DNA of 64,000 nt from Spartobacteria bacterium. GTDB lineage: Bacteria; Verrucomicrobiota; Verrucomicrobiia; Chthoniobacterales; UBA10450. The DNA lies in NCBI GenBank assembly GCA_003169695.1, contig PNAS01000075.1, forward strand, positions 1-64,000, given 5' to 3'. The notes under the pieces are model-generated. The model was given only the letters and a program-made list of their open reading frames with translations, did no database searches and was not told where the DNA came from. The translations under genes were made by a program, and so were the position numbers. Below, in pieces: positions 33,396 to 42,788 of this stretch (within the stretch, counting starts at the first letter, position 1; each line of letters begins with the position of its first letter).

Positions 33396-35246
33396 CTACT
33401 CATTTTTCACTGGCACTGAGCTTTGAAATATTTTGTTAACGAGCGCTTGGAAGCGTGAATCAGAATGCAGCTTATCGAATTGAGGTTGAATGTTTATAAA
33501 CACGAGGAAATCGTCAGATTCCTCGTAGGCTTTTGCTAACCAAGCCAAAGCCTGCTCCTTATCCCCAAGTATTGAATAGATGTCGGCCAGCCCTGTCGCA
33601 GTAGCACTACCTTGTTCGTATAATTTTTTTGCCGACTCCAGTCTGCCTTGCCAGTAAATCGGACCGCGCAAGGCTCCGTAAGCATTCTGCAACGGACCGG
33701 TCATGGCATACCACGCGCGTGGAGCGTCACCGCCGGCAAGCTCAAAGGCTTGTCCGCGGTGCGCAAGGTCGATAGCTTTCTCGTGCTCCGCAAGCGCTTC
33801 GTTAAATCGGCCCGTCCGATCATACGCCTCAGCCAAAGCAAAGTGAGCAAAAGGAAAATTGGAATCCATTTCTACCGCCTTGGTGAAGTATTCAATCGCC
33901 CGATCGTACCGTCTTGAATAAAGATAGGGACAACCTAGTTCGGTATTAATGATTATGGAAAAGGGATCCAGTTCCTTCGCCTTCTCCATCTCTAAAATAG
34001 CCTCGTCATGCCTCCCCACCAGTGATAAGTAAATCGAATACCATTGATGCCCGGTGGAGTAGTTCGGATTCCGCTCAAGACCGCGCTTAAACTCCGGCTC
34101 GGCGGCTTTCGCCCATTTATGCCAGACCCTCACATTGGCTAGCGCGATGTGCGCTTCAGCGAGTTTATCGTCGATCTCAAGGGCCTTTATAGCGGCGGCC
34201 TCCGCCTTCGGGTACGCTTCCTTTCCCGGCGTCCGACTGTAATTTGGAAGGACGGCATAGGCATCGGCCAGTCCGGCGTAAGCCGGTCCGTAGGCCGGAT
34301 CTTTGTCGATAGCTTGGTTAAAGTAGTCAATCGATGTCTTGAGGCCATCGCTTGTCCGCTTGTTCCAGAAATATCTTCCTTTTAGGTAAAGTTGATGTGC
34401 TTCAGAGTTTTCTGTCGGTTGATTACGAATTGCCTCTTCTTCCCGGCCGGTGAGTTTTGCTCGCAACTGATCAGCGATGGCTTTGGCCACCTCACTCTCG
34501 ACTGCAAAGATGTCGGTCAGTTTGCGATCAAAGGTATCGGCCCAAAGATGAGAATCATTGGCTGCTTTAATCAGCTGCACGTTCACCCGCACCGCATCGC
34601 CATTCTTCTGCACGCTTCCTTCCACGATGTTGGCAACGCCAAGTTGCCTGGCGATCTCAGGCAGGTTTTCCGGCGCGCTCTTGTAATGCTCCGTAGAAGT
34701 GCGCGAGATCACCTTCAAATCGGCGATCTTGGATAAGCGGGTCAGAATTTCGTCCTGGATGCCGTCGGCAAAGTAGGCGTTCGCTTTGTCTTCGCTCCGG
34801 TTTTCGAAAGGCAACACCGCGATCGATTTTTCAACGATTCCCGTCGCCACGGTGGACACTTTCCTCGATCCATTGATGAGCCCGACGCGCTCGGCCGCCA
34901 AGTAAGCAACGGCAGCGAGCAATAGTGCGCCTAGGACATAGTTGAGCTTGCGATCGATGCCGAGCCGGTCGCGTCGCGCTCCTGGCGCTTCACCACTCGT
35001 TGGCAACGCTCCGGTTCGCACGATACCCTCCGAGGTGATGTCGAAGAGCCAGGCCAGAATGAGGGTAATGGGAAATCCGGCGACGATCACGAGCACGATA
35101 ATTCGCTGCGCCAGCACCGACACCTCGAAAATGGGGAAGACCTGCGTAACGACCTGCACGAGTAACCAACCGGCGACGGCATAGGCTGCGCCCACCTTGT
35201 AAACATGGCGTCGCTGGAGCTCGGCGAAAAAGTTGCGCGGGTTCAT
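33396..35246 (-). CDS. Membrane TolB/FlgO-like and TPR protein, paralogue 2
   Basis: The 616-residue protein has the family order. A cytoplasmic leader NFFAELQRRHVYKVGAAY comes first, then two membrane helices by about residue 70 and the motif EGIVRTG. A third helix (LNYVLGALLLAAVAYLAA) precedes the TolB/FlgO-like domain (KSIAVLPFENRSEDKANAYFADGIQDEILTRL ... VEGSVQKNGD ... DIFAVESEVAKAIADQL). Then come tetratricopeptide repeats to the end. Start taken at ATG 35246; a GTG two codons upstream is possible. The start overlaps, as ATGA, the stop of a truncated paralogous leader ORF. Role unknown. Confidence 0.88.
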   Translation of the reverse strand: MNPRNFFAELQRRHVYKVGAAYAVAGWLLVQVVTQVFPIFEVSVLAQRIIVLVIVAGFPITLILAWLFDITSEGIVRTGALPTSGEAPGARRDRLGIDRKLNYVLGALLLAAVAYLAAERVGLINGSRKVSTVATGIVEKSIAVLPFENRSEDKANAYFADGIQDEILTRLSKIADLKVISRTSTEHYKSAPENLPEIARQLGVANIVEGSVQKNGDAVRVNVQLIKAANDSHLWADTFDRKLTDIFAVESEVAKAIADQLRAKLTGREEEAIRNQPTENSEAHQLYLKGRYFWNKRTSDGLKTSIDYFNQAIDKDPAYGPAYAGLADAYAVLPNYSRTPGKEAYPKAEAAAIKALEIDDKLAEAHIALANVRVWHKWAKAAEPEFKRGLERNPNYSTGHQWYSIYLSLVGRHDEAILEMEKAKELDPFSIIINTELGCPYLYSRRYDRAIEYFTKAVEMDSNFPFAHFALAEAYDRTGRFNEALAEHEKAIDLAHRGQAFELAGGDAPRAWYAMTGPLQNAYGALRGPIYWQGRLESAKKLYEQGSATATGLADIYSILGDKEQALAWLAKAYEESDDFLVFINIQPQFDKLHSDSRFQALVNKIFQSSVPVKNE

Positions 35247-35416
35247 TGACACTTACCTGGGCAGAAAGTGAAAGGGTCCGTCTTTGATTCTCGGCAGTCA
35301 ATTCGCCGCATCGTGCTTGCCACCTGGATCAGAAGCCACGCTCCGACGAGAGAGAGTCCCGCCACGCGGATGACATTGCGCCGCTTCAGTTCGGCGAAGA
35401 AGTTGGGCGGGTTCAT
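35243..35416 (-). pseudogene. Truncated TolB-TPR paralogue N-terminus
   Basis: The frame from ATG 35416 encodes NPPNFFAELKRRNVIRVAGL and then SLVGAWLLIQVAST, the family's leader and first helix. It then breaks into unrelated residues (MRRIDCRESKTD...) and a stop. The stop TGA overlaps the start ATG of the full-length paralogue (ATGA). It looks like an internal deletion in a tandem pair. A translated 57-residue membrane peptide remains possible. Confidence 0.8.
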
Positions 35417-35637
35417 CGCCAGTGCCGCTGATAGTAGCGCTCTGACGAAATTCGGGAAGTGGAATTCCGCCGTTTGCGTCGGTGCACCAATGCCGAACTC
35501 GAAGCCGGCATTCCGCCGCAAGAGAAGGGTAGGCACCCCCGGAAGCCCCTCCCTTTAGCGAAATTAAAACGAAAAATCGTTAGGGTCGCCACACCGTCTT
35601 ATAGCCACAAATACGCGCGTGCGCGACGGTGACCAAC

Positions 35638-38046
35638 TTACGGGGCCCCGTTATCGTAAACTTCCACCAGGCCGACACCAGTGCCGTCATCCAGTCCCGC
35701 AAGCAGCGCCGTATAAGCACCCGGCGGCAACGTCGCCGCTATGGCGGACTCCAGATCGTTGCCCGGCGCAAGTCCCGCCGCGGTGATTTCCGCCGCTTGC
35801 GCTGCGTTATCCTGCCAGTCGTCATCGGAGATGAGCAGCGTTCCGTTGCTGTTGCGCAACTCCAACGTTGGATTGGCCAGCGCATCAGGCACCCCGAACG
35901 CAATGAGACTGGGACCCAGTCCGCGAATTATAACTCTGTCGTCGCCCCCCCTGTTCCCCAGCGTGAAGCCCGCGATCACGATGTCGCTTCCTGTCCCGCA
36001 GAACGCGCGCGTGCTAATATTGCCCAGTTTCGAGAGAGCGGCCTGATCAAGGTCATAAACTTCAACCAAGGCGACACCCGAGGTGTTATTCTTGCCTCTC
36101 ACGATCGCGGTATACGCTCCGGGAGCTAAGGTGGCATCAATCGCTGATTCGAGATTATTGGTCGGCGGGATGCCGTCGGCTATGATCAGAGCTTCCTGCA
36201 TGGGGTCGTCTCTCCAGTTGTCGTCCGTGATGGTGACAAATGCGCCGGGACCGTGCAGCTCCAGCACCGGGTCAGCGAGCGCGTCGGGGACACCGAATTG
36301 TGCCAGCGAAGGTCCAATGGCCCGGAGGAGGACATGTTTCGGAACGGTGCCCGTGATGATGAAGCCGCCGATGCCAACATTATCACCGGTCTGAACCAGG
36401 ATGCGCGTCGAGAGGTTGATAGCCTGCGCCGCCGACGCCGGTGTTGGTGTCGCTGTGGGCGTAGCCGTCGGTGTTGTCGTGGGTGTCGGACTCGGTGTTG
36501 CGGTTGGGGTTGGACTCGGTGTCGGAGTTACAGTTGGAGTTGGAGTCGGTATTGGGGTCGGCGTCGGCGTTGGCGTCGAAGGAGTCGGTGTGGCTGAGGG
36601 TGTCGGAGTAGGTATTCCCCCAGGAGTGACGCGAACGTAATAAATATCCTCCTCGAGATTAAACGTGGCGGTATACGCGACATCGCCTCCGGCATTGTCG
36701 GAAACGATTGTGATGTAATCGCCCATCTTGTTCTGAGCCGGATAACCGAGGAAGGGGTTGAACGAATTGCTCACCACCACGTTGGGCGACCACGTATCGC
36801 CTGCGTCCGTGCTGAAAGAATAGAAGAGCTGCGAATCGGTATTGTTCGCGGCGTTCCGCGTGTCCAGCCAAACGGAATCAATCCGCCCATTCGGCGCGAC
36901 TGAAAGCGTGCCGAGCCAGTGCCATTTGTTGTGATTAACAGGATCGTCGTTGACCCGCTTGGGGGCGTTGAAGGTTTGTCCGCTGTCTGTGCTGCGCACG
37001 AACATGACGTCGCTCCCAGTGTTGAAGCCGGTCGGCTGCACGCTCGCCATCATGTAAACATTGTTATTAGAACTGGTGCCCGAACGATCCGCCACCAGGA
37101 AAACCTGCCCGATCAGTCCTTCCGGATTTATCGTATCAAAGTAATCGATAACGCCGCCCATGTTGACTGCGGTGCTTTGGTCGAAACTGGGTGTCACGGC
37201 CCCGTTCTTTGCATTGGTCGAACGAAGGCACCAAAACTGGGTCAAGGAAGTGGTTACGCCGCCGAAAAAGAGGTTGCCGTTCGAGTCCACGTCGGGCGTT
37301 CCCCACTGGGGAGCGTTGGGAATGGTGATCGGATTCATCCAGGTGAACCCGCCGTCGGTGGAACGGCTAAATTCCCCGGGAGCGTAAGGGCTGGAGTTAT
37401 CCCAAAACTGGTATTGGAATCCGTGACCGGTGCTGGTCGGGTTATTGTCAATTGCGAACCACTGCTTGTCGCCCCCCTTGGCGGGTGCAATGTTCGTGAA
37501 AGTCTGGCCGCCGTCGAGCGAGCGCCAGAGGGTGACGTCAAATGTCTCCAAAAGGCTGAGAAAGAGGAAACGCCCCGTGTCATCGGAGCGCAACACCGGG
37601 TCGCTCCGGAAAACGTTGTTCTCGAGCACGCCCGGGAAAGTCCAGGTCGCACCGCCATCGCTGGTATATCCATAGCCGCCCTGCCGGAAGTTGGAAGTAA
37701 CGCTATCGAACTGCCTCCAACCGATTACCATCCTATTGTGGTTGGTGGGGTCCACGCTGATAGACGGCTCGTTCGCCGCGTCGCCCGTGGTGTTCTGTCC
37801 GCTCCCGTTGACGTTGACCTGATGACTTATGAAGGGGCCTTCCTGCGAGACCATTCCGGGCGAAACTCCTATTCCCCACAACGGGGACGGAGCGGGCGGA
37901 TTGTCGTATTCTTCGAGTGGCTCGGTCGGAAGTGGCTTCTTCGGCGCGGTCTGGCCTGAAGCGAAAGCAGTTGCAAGCAGGAAAACCAGACAAGTAAAAA
38001 AGCTCGCCTTCGACACTCTAAAACACCTCAAGCTGAATACGAGCAT
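35638..38046 (-). CDS. Secreted sialidase-like propeller protein with PT linker and paired C-terminal modules
   Basis: The 802-residue protein has a signal peptide ([19 protein letters not shown]). A propeller with Asp-box-like motifs covers residues 60-480 ([59 protein letters not shown]). A Thr/Pro-rich linker of about 60 residues follows, with many TPTP units. Two copies of a module of roughly 115 residues close it; each has IGG/IAGF, a [16 protein letters not shown] stretch, DD.W.D, and LESAI.ATL.PGAYTA. The catalytic Arg triad of true sialidases is not evident. Probably a surface or secreted binding protein. The same C-terminal module survives as scraps at 30231-30627. Confidence 0.87.
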   Translation of the reverse strand: MLVFSLRCFRVSKASFFTCLVFLLATAFASGQTAPKKPLPTEPLEEYDNPPAPSPLWGIGVSPGMVSQEGPFISHQVNVNGSGQNTTGDAANEPSISVDPTNHNRMVIGWRQFDSVTSNFRQGGYGYTSDGGATWTFPGVLENNVFRSDPVLRSDDTGRFLFLSLLETFDVTLWRSLDGGQTFTNIAPAKGGDKQWFAIDNNPTSTGHGFQYQFWDNSSPYAPGEFSRSTDGGFTWMNPITIPNAPQWGTPDVDSNGNLFFGGVTTSLTQFWCLRSTNAKNGAVTPSFDQSTAVNMGGVIDYFDTINPEGLIGQVFLVADRSGTSSNNNVYMMASVQPTGFNTGSDVMFVRSTDSGQTFNAPKRVNDDPVNHNKWHWLGTLSVAPNGRIDSVWLDTRNAANNTDSQLFYSFSTDAGDTWSPNVVVSNSFNPFLGYPAQNKMGDYITIVSDNAGGDVAYTATFNLEEDIYYVRVTPGGIPTPTPSATPTPSTPTPTPTPIPTPTPTVTPTPSPTPTATPSPTPTTTPTATPTATPTPASAAQAINLSTRILVQTGDNVGIGGFIITGTVPKHVLLRAIGPSLAQFGVPDALADPVLELHGPGAFVTITDDNWRDDPMQEALIIADGIPPTNNLESAIDATLAPGAYTAIVRGKNNTSGVALVEVYDLDQAALSKLGNISTRAFCGTGSDIVIAGFTLGNRGGDDRVIIRGLGPSLIAFGVPDALANPTLELRNSNGTLLISDDDWQDNAAQAAEITAAGLAPGNDLESAIAATLPPGAYTALLAGLDDGTGVGLVEVYDNGAP

Positions 38047-38629
38047 CGTATAACATAGATCAACATCGACCGGGCGTCCGGCGAATTTCTCGACGTTCGC
38101 CGCAATTCACTTTTCGGTTTCGAGTGTGTCTTGGTCATTCTGCCATTCGAAGATTTGAATTTGTTTCGGATTTCGCGATTCGAATTTTCCGAAATTGTAG
38201 AGCCGGCCTTGCCGTCTCCCTCTTCATTCGATGTTCGACGGCGCCAGGCTGCGAAAAAGGCCGAACGCGTTTCCCTCGCGGACATCTACGACGCGGTGGA
38301 ATCCCCGTCGGTAATTCTCGTCAACGAACGCAAAGCGTTAAAGGAGTGCCATGTGAGCTTGCAATATGAAGAGCATCATGAGCCGCGTGGCCCAGAGCAC
38401 CAAGCAGGCCGTCAGAAAACACCTGACCGGCATCACCCTGGCCCAACTCGTCCGCAAAGTGTGCGTTCAGGACAAGGCGATTCGTTCCAAACGTTGATTG
38501 GAAACGCCCGCTTCCATTTTCGACAATTGTCGCAGTCTGGCGTCGTTCGATTTCCGCGACGACCACCGGTAACTGAATGTTAGATGTTTAGACGCGACGC
38601 GACCCCATCCCCCCGCTGGAGCAATGCTC
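38047..38629. other. Gap with dispersed repeats and a possible small ORF
   Basis: The left part (38130-38200) is low-complexity TTTCGGATTTCGCGATTCGA-type sequence, typical of intergenic repeats. A frame from ATG 38366 to TGA 38497 encodes 43 basic residues (MKSIMSRVAQSTKQAVRKHL...) with no clear ribosome site. I rate it as unlikely but cannot exclude it. The right end carries a GTCGCGTCTAAA motif copy and a GGAGCAATGCTCC hairpin overlapping the RNase H stop codon. Confidence 0.5.
38587..38606 (-). repeat. GTCGCRTCTAAA repeat, left of the defence-like cluster
   Basis: On the minus strand GGGGTCGCGTCGCGTCTAAA and then CATCTAACATTCAG resembles GGGGTCGCATCTAAATATTT at 42640-42659. A third copy lies on the minus strand at 42789-42800 (GTCGCGTCTAAA, identical 12 bases). 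Confidence 0.6.
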
Positions 38630-39448
38630 CTACGCCGAGCGAGGCACGATTACGGGTGCGATTTCCTCAATGATCCGTTCAATAATCGGATACTGCGGAT
38701 TCGCGTTGAACGAAACACGATAGGAATGGTGCCGGTGTAGATCCACAGCTACCTCCGCGGACGTAAAAGCGGACGCTTTTTGTAGGACTTCCCCAGATTG
38801 CTCATCACAGACTTCGAAATAGATCTTGTGGTCGGATCGGCCCAGCAAGCGAGTACGATAGATTCGTATCAGAACTTCTTGACCGTGGGCTGCAAACAGT
38901 GACGCGGCACGTTTGGAGCCTGCCTTCGATCGCCCAACCTTTCCGGGTCTGAATCCACGATCAACGCTCCAAGGCTCAGATGAGGCGGCCTTGGCCGATT
39001 TGTCGACAGCCTTTAATATCAGCGACTTTTTGCCGAGCATCCATTTCAGCTCAGTCCGCACCTTGACCTTACCGCGAAGAGACAGAAGATTTTTCCAGAG
39101 GTCGCGATTTTCAACCGGCCTCCCCTCAAGGTTTCGCCACCCGTTTTTTCGCCACTGCTCGGCAAGAAAAAAGCAGTCGTGAACGTACTTCGAGTCGGTG
39201 ACAATCTGTACTCGTTCGACCCGCAAATCGTAGCCCTGTTTGCGCACGTACTCGAATGCCCGAATGCATGCCAGCAGTTCCATTCGGTTATTTGTAGTTT
39301 CTTGAAAGCCTTCCTGAAACAGCGGTTCATCGGGACAATTCCAATCGCTCGGAAACTCGACCCAAGCCGCCAGGCCCCCGGCACCTCCCGGATTGTCTTT
39401 AGCAGACCCGTCGATGTAACTTTTGAGAGCGTGCGGGTCGAGCGACAT
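38630..39448 (-). CDS. RNase H family nuclease with C-terminal extension
   Basis: The 272-residue protein has an RNase HI fold in residues 8-155, with the acidic residues in place: Asp13 (YIDGSAKD), Glu57 (NNRMELLA), Asp85 (VTDSKYV) and Asp149 (KAVDKSAK). It should cut RNA in RNA-DNA hybrids. The rest (about 180-272), IRIYRTRLLGRSDHKIYFEV... to IIERIIEEIAPVIVP, is a separate domain I cannot name, absent from housekeeping RnhA. It lies 124 bases downstream of the ATPase/TOPRIM gene on the same strand and may belong to that operon. The stop codon falls inside a short palindromic repeat. Confidence 0.9.
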   Translation of the reverse strand: MSLDPHALKSYIDGSAKDNPGGAGGLAAWVEFPSDWNCPDEPLFQEGFQETTNNRMELLACIRAFEYVRKQGYDLRVERVQIVTDSKYVHDCFFLAEQWRKNGWRNLEGRPVENRDLWKNLLSLRGKVKVRTELKWMLGKKSLILKAVDKSAKAASSEPWSVDRGFRPGKVGRSKAGSKRAASLFAAHGQEVLIRIYRTRLLGRSDHKIYFEVCDEQSGEVLQKASAFTSAEVAVDLHRHHSYRVSFNANPQYPIIERIIEEIAPVIVPRSA

Positions 39449-39572
39449 CGTTTAGCTCTACATTAGTCTTTTCTCGCTCGTTCTCCCATGATTGTGAAAT
39501 CACTAACGCCATGGCGGATGACTTTTTAGTCGTACTTCCTAGGTTGCGGGAAAAATGGTGTGCAGGTGAACG

Positions 39573-41294
39573 CTATTTCAACACAAATTTTACGAATCCG
39601 TCGGTGAAACTTCGCGCTTCGAGCAATTCTGCATCGGCATCCAGGTCCCTCGTTTCAAGGACAGCATTGACCCAGCTCGGTCCGTGTCCTCCTACATTCT
39701 TGTCAAAGCATTCCAGTTCACCAACCGGCACCACAAAAAGACCCTTCGCAGCCAATTGACCAACCAGGCGCCCGTACGCCAAAGTCGCCTCCCCTGGGGG
39801 CACATATACCTTTCCCAAAGATTTCGCGAGAGACCACGGTGAACTCTGGCGCAATATTTTTCGGATGTTATCCGCCGCTCCACTCGGGAAAACGGTTTCT
39901 GTAACCGTGTTAAGCTCGATCGAGATGTCTTTGACAACTGCTTCTGTATTAAGCTCGGGTCTCTTGGAATTAATTGCCCCCGTTACAGACGTCCAATCTT
40001 TTTCGATCACCGCCCAAATCCCGCCGCAACTCTCGAAAATCCTTCGAAGTACCGGCTCGTCTCGCAAAACATCAAAATCCACAACTGCAGCGAATGGAAC
40101 GTCTAACGCAGCGAGGGCGTTGATTACCATCGCAATTCGATCTTTTCCGCCGCAATGCGTGAACATCAAATCGCGTTGCGGCTGATCCTCCCTTCCACGT
40201 TTTCTGTCAGCTATCGCGGCGTAAAAGCGACAGTCTGAATCGCTCTCACAGATCACGACGCCCTGATGAAACACCGCATCCAATATATTCGAGTAGTGAA
40301 GCAAGGAATCCTTCCACACTTTCTTCACTGCGGACTTGTCAAGGACACGAACGGGATTCTTCCCGTTACTTCGCCGAACTCTCACCACGTGAACATTTCC
40401 TTTATCGCGATCGAGTAGTCCCTTAAGAAAATCCCCGCTGTGCGTTGCACAAAACATCTGGGTAGCTGCCGGTAGCTCCGCTGCCAACATCTTGCCGAGG
40501 ACTCTCGCCTGGGGTGGGTGCAAAAATGCCTCCGGCTCATCTACAAGCAACACATCTCGGGGATTCAAGAGTGCGTATAATACAACTCCTACAAAGCTCT
40601 TTACCCCGTCCCCTTGTAAATCAACCCTATCTAATGTCTCAAGCTTTTGCGCATAAGATAATGAAGCGCGATCCTCAGGCTCCTCGAGCTTGGGGCTAGT
40701 TCCGCAGTACAGTGGCACATTACTGCCGGCATTCCGATGTACGATAAGATCTTTGTCGAAGGCCTGACGAAAAAACCCACTAACCCTCTTTTCCTCCTCG
40801 TCATCTCTCTGCATTACATGAATCGGATGCTTGGGATGCTCAACAGTAAGCTGAATGTTGGGCGGTGGGGCGCACGCTCCGAGTCGCGCCTCCGTTGTGA
40901 GCAGCGTACATAATACGTTGCGAAGACCACTCAGCTTGCCGGTCCACCAGGAACTCGCCTGTGATCTATGCAATTGATACCCCATTCCCGAATAAATAGG
41001 GTTGGGGTCTTCCGGGTTCCTGACGATCGACTCCCTTTCGAAATAAGCGACAATGTCCTCGCTTGTTCCGTGTCGCTCTAGTTCAAGTGACGTGATGACA
41101 GTGGCAGGCGGAGGGTCGGGAGCATTGGCAACTGCCTCGTAGATTTCGGCTAGTGCCACACTCTTCCCAGAATTGTTGGGTCCTACGAGCGCGACGATAT
41201 CTCCAGCTCCAAACGAGAGTCGTGAACCGTCACTAAACGTAACGCTCGTTATAGTGATTCCCCACTGTCTCTTAGATTCTACTTCAGGCTCCAT
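39573..41294 (-). CDS. OLD-like AAA/ABC ATPase with C-terminal TOPRIM nuclease domain
   Basis: The 573-residue protein combines an SMC/ABC-type ATPase with a TOPRIM domain, the layout of OLD-family nucleases. Visible motifs are Walker A GPNNSGKS (38-45), a signature-like LQGDGVKSF (about 227), Walker B DVLLVDEPEAFLHPPQ (about 247-262) and the switch His in CATHSGDF (285). The TOPRIM part has Glu350 (VVICESDSDCRFY) and an acidic pair in VVDFD (406-408), expected to hold metal for DNA or RNA cleavage. It follows the HEPN gene after 66 bases on the same strand. Relatives occur in phage-defence and toxin-like systems such as Gabija and PARIS, but this is not their gene arrangement. Confidence 0.9.
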   Translation of the reverse strand: MEPEVESKRQWGITITSVTFSDGSRLSFGAGDIVALVGPNNSGKSVALAEIYEAVANAPDPPPATVITSLELERHGTSEDIVAYFERESIVRNPEDPNPIYSGMGYQLHRSQASSWWTGKLSGLRNVLCTLLTTEARLGACAPPPNIQLTVEHPKHPIHVMQRDDEEEKRVSGFFRQAFDKDLIVHRNAGSNVPLYCGTSPKLEEPEDRASLSYAQKLETLDRVDLQGDGVKSFVGVVLYALLNPRDVLLVDEPEAFLHPPQARVLGKMLAAELPAATQMFCATHSGDFLKGLLDRDKGNVHVVRVRRSNGKNPVRVLDKSAVKKVWKDSLLHYSNILDAVFHQGVVICESDSDCRFYAAIADRKRGREDQPQRDLMFTHCGGKDRIAMVINALAALDVPFAAVVDFDVLRDEPVLRRIFESCGGIWAVIEKDWTSVTGAINSKRPELNTEAVVKDISIELNTVTETVFPSGAADNIRKILRQSSPWSLAKSLGKVYVPPGEATLAYGRLVGQLAAKGLFVVPVGELECFDKNVGGHGPSWVNAVLETRDLDADAELLEARSFTDGFVKFVLK

Positions 41295-41360
41295 CTCGTC
41301 GTCGCTAACGCGCTATACAAAAAAGGAAATGACGAGGAGGCTGTCTGATCGCATCTCGGC

Positions 41361-41930
41361 TCACGGAGCAATAACTCTGAACCAATCCCGCATGACCTGC
41401 CTAATACGATCAAGTTCTTCCTCAGGGATGTCAGTCATGTGTGCAACCGTATTGCGTAGATGAGTAATCAAACGCCCCTCAGTCAGAAGCGCCTTATCGC
41501 GCAGCAAATCCGCGAAGCCCTTGTCCCAACATGAATCGATGACGCGCAACAGCTGAGGAAATGTCATCAACGCAGATTTGTCTCGCGAACCGAGTGCCAT
41601 CCAAGCTTTTATTTCCTCCGTACTCTCAAGCCGTCCCACCTCGTTTTGGACGTCCATCGGTACCAGGTCCCACCAATTACCTTGGCCTGCAGCTTTTGAG
41701 AGAACCTCGACGATGAGTTCTCGCAAGTAGTTCTCGAAAATAAAAAACAACCGATATGCCATCGCTGCACGCGAAGCCCGCCTTGCGTCCTCCGGAAGTG
41801 ATCGAGCGATGTCGTATGTGGGTCCAAGTAGGATCGGTTCGCTCGGCGCGGTGGATGGCTCCTTCGCAACGGCTCGCTCGGCGCTCTGGCCCAATAGGAG
41901 GAAAAGGGCTAAACGATCGTCCTGCATCAT
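41361..41930 (-). CDS. HEPN-domain protein, Swt1-like
   Basis: The 189-residue, mostly helical protein ends with the HEPN signature RNTVAH (Arg159 to His164, the R-x4-H motif) inside LITHLRNTVAHMTDIPEEEL. A preceding helix (AMAYRLFFIFENYLRELIVEVL) matches the packing helix of Swt1-type HEPN proteins. HEPN domains with this motif commonly act as metal-independent RNases in toxin, abortive-infection and CRISPR-associated proteins, so an RNase or RNA-binding role is inferred. Its start overlaps the stop of the DUF5343 gene by four bases (ATGA), showing tight coupling. The ATPase/TOPRIM gene follows. Confidence 0.8.
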   Translation of the reverse strand: MMQDDRLALFLLLGQSAERAVAKEPSTAPSEPILLGPTYDIARSLPEDARRASRAAMAYRLFFIFENYLRELIVEVLSKAAGQGNWWDLVPMDVQNEVGRLESTEEIKAWMALGSRDKSALMTFPQLLRVIDSCWDKGFADLLRDKALLTEGRLITHLRNTVAHMTDIPEEELDRIRQVMRDWFRVIAP

Positions 41931-42538
41931 CTGAATACTTTCCTTACTGCTTCGAATATATTGATGTACGTATCTTCGGTTCCGTTGGCAGGCAGATGTA
42001 TCTGAATGTTGTAATGAAACTCTGGGCGTAAGCGGCCACGTTGTTGCTGCTGATCGTCCCCAGTTTCGTCCTTCGTCCCGGAGTCTTCCCCGGTTTCTTC
42101 CTCCAGTTTCGGCGCTTCGCCGAACTTGGCCAGCTTTAGGAGAGCACCCAGCGTAAAAGCGATCCTCTTTGTCATCCCTTCATCCGTTCCAGCCACCTGA
42201 GCGATTAATCCTCGTAGTTCTTCCGGCGACAACGCGTACGCCTTTTCATTAGATGCAAAAAGGGGTGCATACGCCCGGCGAACTCCAGCACCGATCGCGA
42301 GCGCAGCGCGTGCCGGGTTTTTCAGTGCGTCGTATTCTGCCGTTGGCTTTCCCGACGCGTCTAAAAAGCCGAGCGTTTTGAGAAGCGCTATTAGCGGCCG
42401 GTCTCCGGCACTCTTCAAACCGAGAGTGTCGGCTAGAAATCTTGTCGTAAATGAGTCCGGGCGTTTCGCGCTAGCAATGTTCCTAAACAGTTTTTCCAGA
42501 TTCTTGTACGACGCCAAGTAGGGCAGTTCTGAGGGCAT
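41927..42538 (-). CDS. DUF5343 family protein
   Basis: The 203-residue protein resembles DUF5343: an N-terminal LPYLASYKNLEKLFRNIASA, a winged-helix-like DSFTTRFLADTLGLKSAGDRPLIALLKTLGFLD, then NPARAALAIGAGVRRAYAPLF. After a Glu/Gln-rich linker (about 145-165) it ends with FHYNIQIHLPANGTEDTYINIFEAVRKVF, a strand-helix end found in that family. Such proteins probably bind DNA or a partner as the regulatory or recognition part of two-gene HEPN modules; this is inference. It has a ribosome site (AAAAGGAAA) and overlaps the HEPN gene by ATGA. First well-supported gene of the cluster. Confidence 0.82.
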   Translation of the reverse strand: MPSELPYLASYKNLEKLFRNIASAKRPDSFTTRFLADTLGLKSAGDRPLIALLKTLGFLDASGKPTAEYDALKNPARAALAIGAGVRRAYAPLFASNEKAYALSPEELRGLIAQVAGTDEGMTKRIAFTLGALLKLAKFGEAPKLEEETGEDSGTKDETGDDQQQQRGRLRPEFHYNIQIHLPANGTEDTYINIFEAVRKVFR

Positions 42539-42555
42539 AGTGTTTCCTTTTCATA

Positions 42556-42777
42556 TCAGTCATAACCTCCCTCCCGACTATTGACAATGAAATACACCTC
42601 GGGGGCGTCCAAGATAGGGGTCAGGCGTGGGTTCATCGGGGTCGCATCTAAATATTTTGACATTTCTGCGTCAGCTTCTTTAGCCCTTGTCGGTCGCGGC
42701 GCGGGTTCGCGTTTAAAGATTTTGATATTCTCCTTTACTCGAACGCGGAAATGCCTACCTGCCAGCCGGAGCCGCAA
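42556..42777 (-). CDS. Small basic hypothetical protein
   Basis: A 73-codon frame ends 17 bases before the DUF5343 start. The product is strongly basic in its first half (RLRLAGRHFRVRVKENIKIF) and ends in IVNSREGGYD. Part of the frame (about 42640-42670) is the GTCGCATCTAAA repeat read in reverse, which argues that it may be accidental. It may instead be a leader region of the operon. Low confidence as a gene. Confidence 0.35.
   Translation of the reverse strand: MRLRLAGRHFRVRVKENIKIFKREPAPRPTRAKEADAEMSKYLDATPMNPRLTPILDAPEVYFIVNSREGGYD
42637..42670 (+). repeat. GTCGCRTCTAAA repeat, right of the defence-like cluster
   Basis: CGGGGTCGCATCTAAATATT then TTGACATTTCTG. It is inverted relative to the copy at 38587-38606, so the two bracket the four-gene cluster pointing outwards. 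Confidence 0.6.
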
Positions 42778-42788
42778 TTGTTGAAAAA

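Noticed and set aside
36440-36620. Tandem GGTGTCGG/GTTGGAGT-like repeats, possible CRISPR or satellite
   Set aside because: They are the codons of the Thr/Pro linker of the sialidase-like protein, in frame, with no spacers.
36919-37959. 346-codon plus-strand open frame
   Set aside because: Antisense to the sialidase-like gene, whose signal peptide, Asp-boxes and C-terminal modules are clear; the plus frame has no motifs.
38131-38583. 150-codon plus-strand frame
   Set aside because: Its beginning is low-complexity intergenic repeat and the rest changes character several times; no coherent protein.
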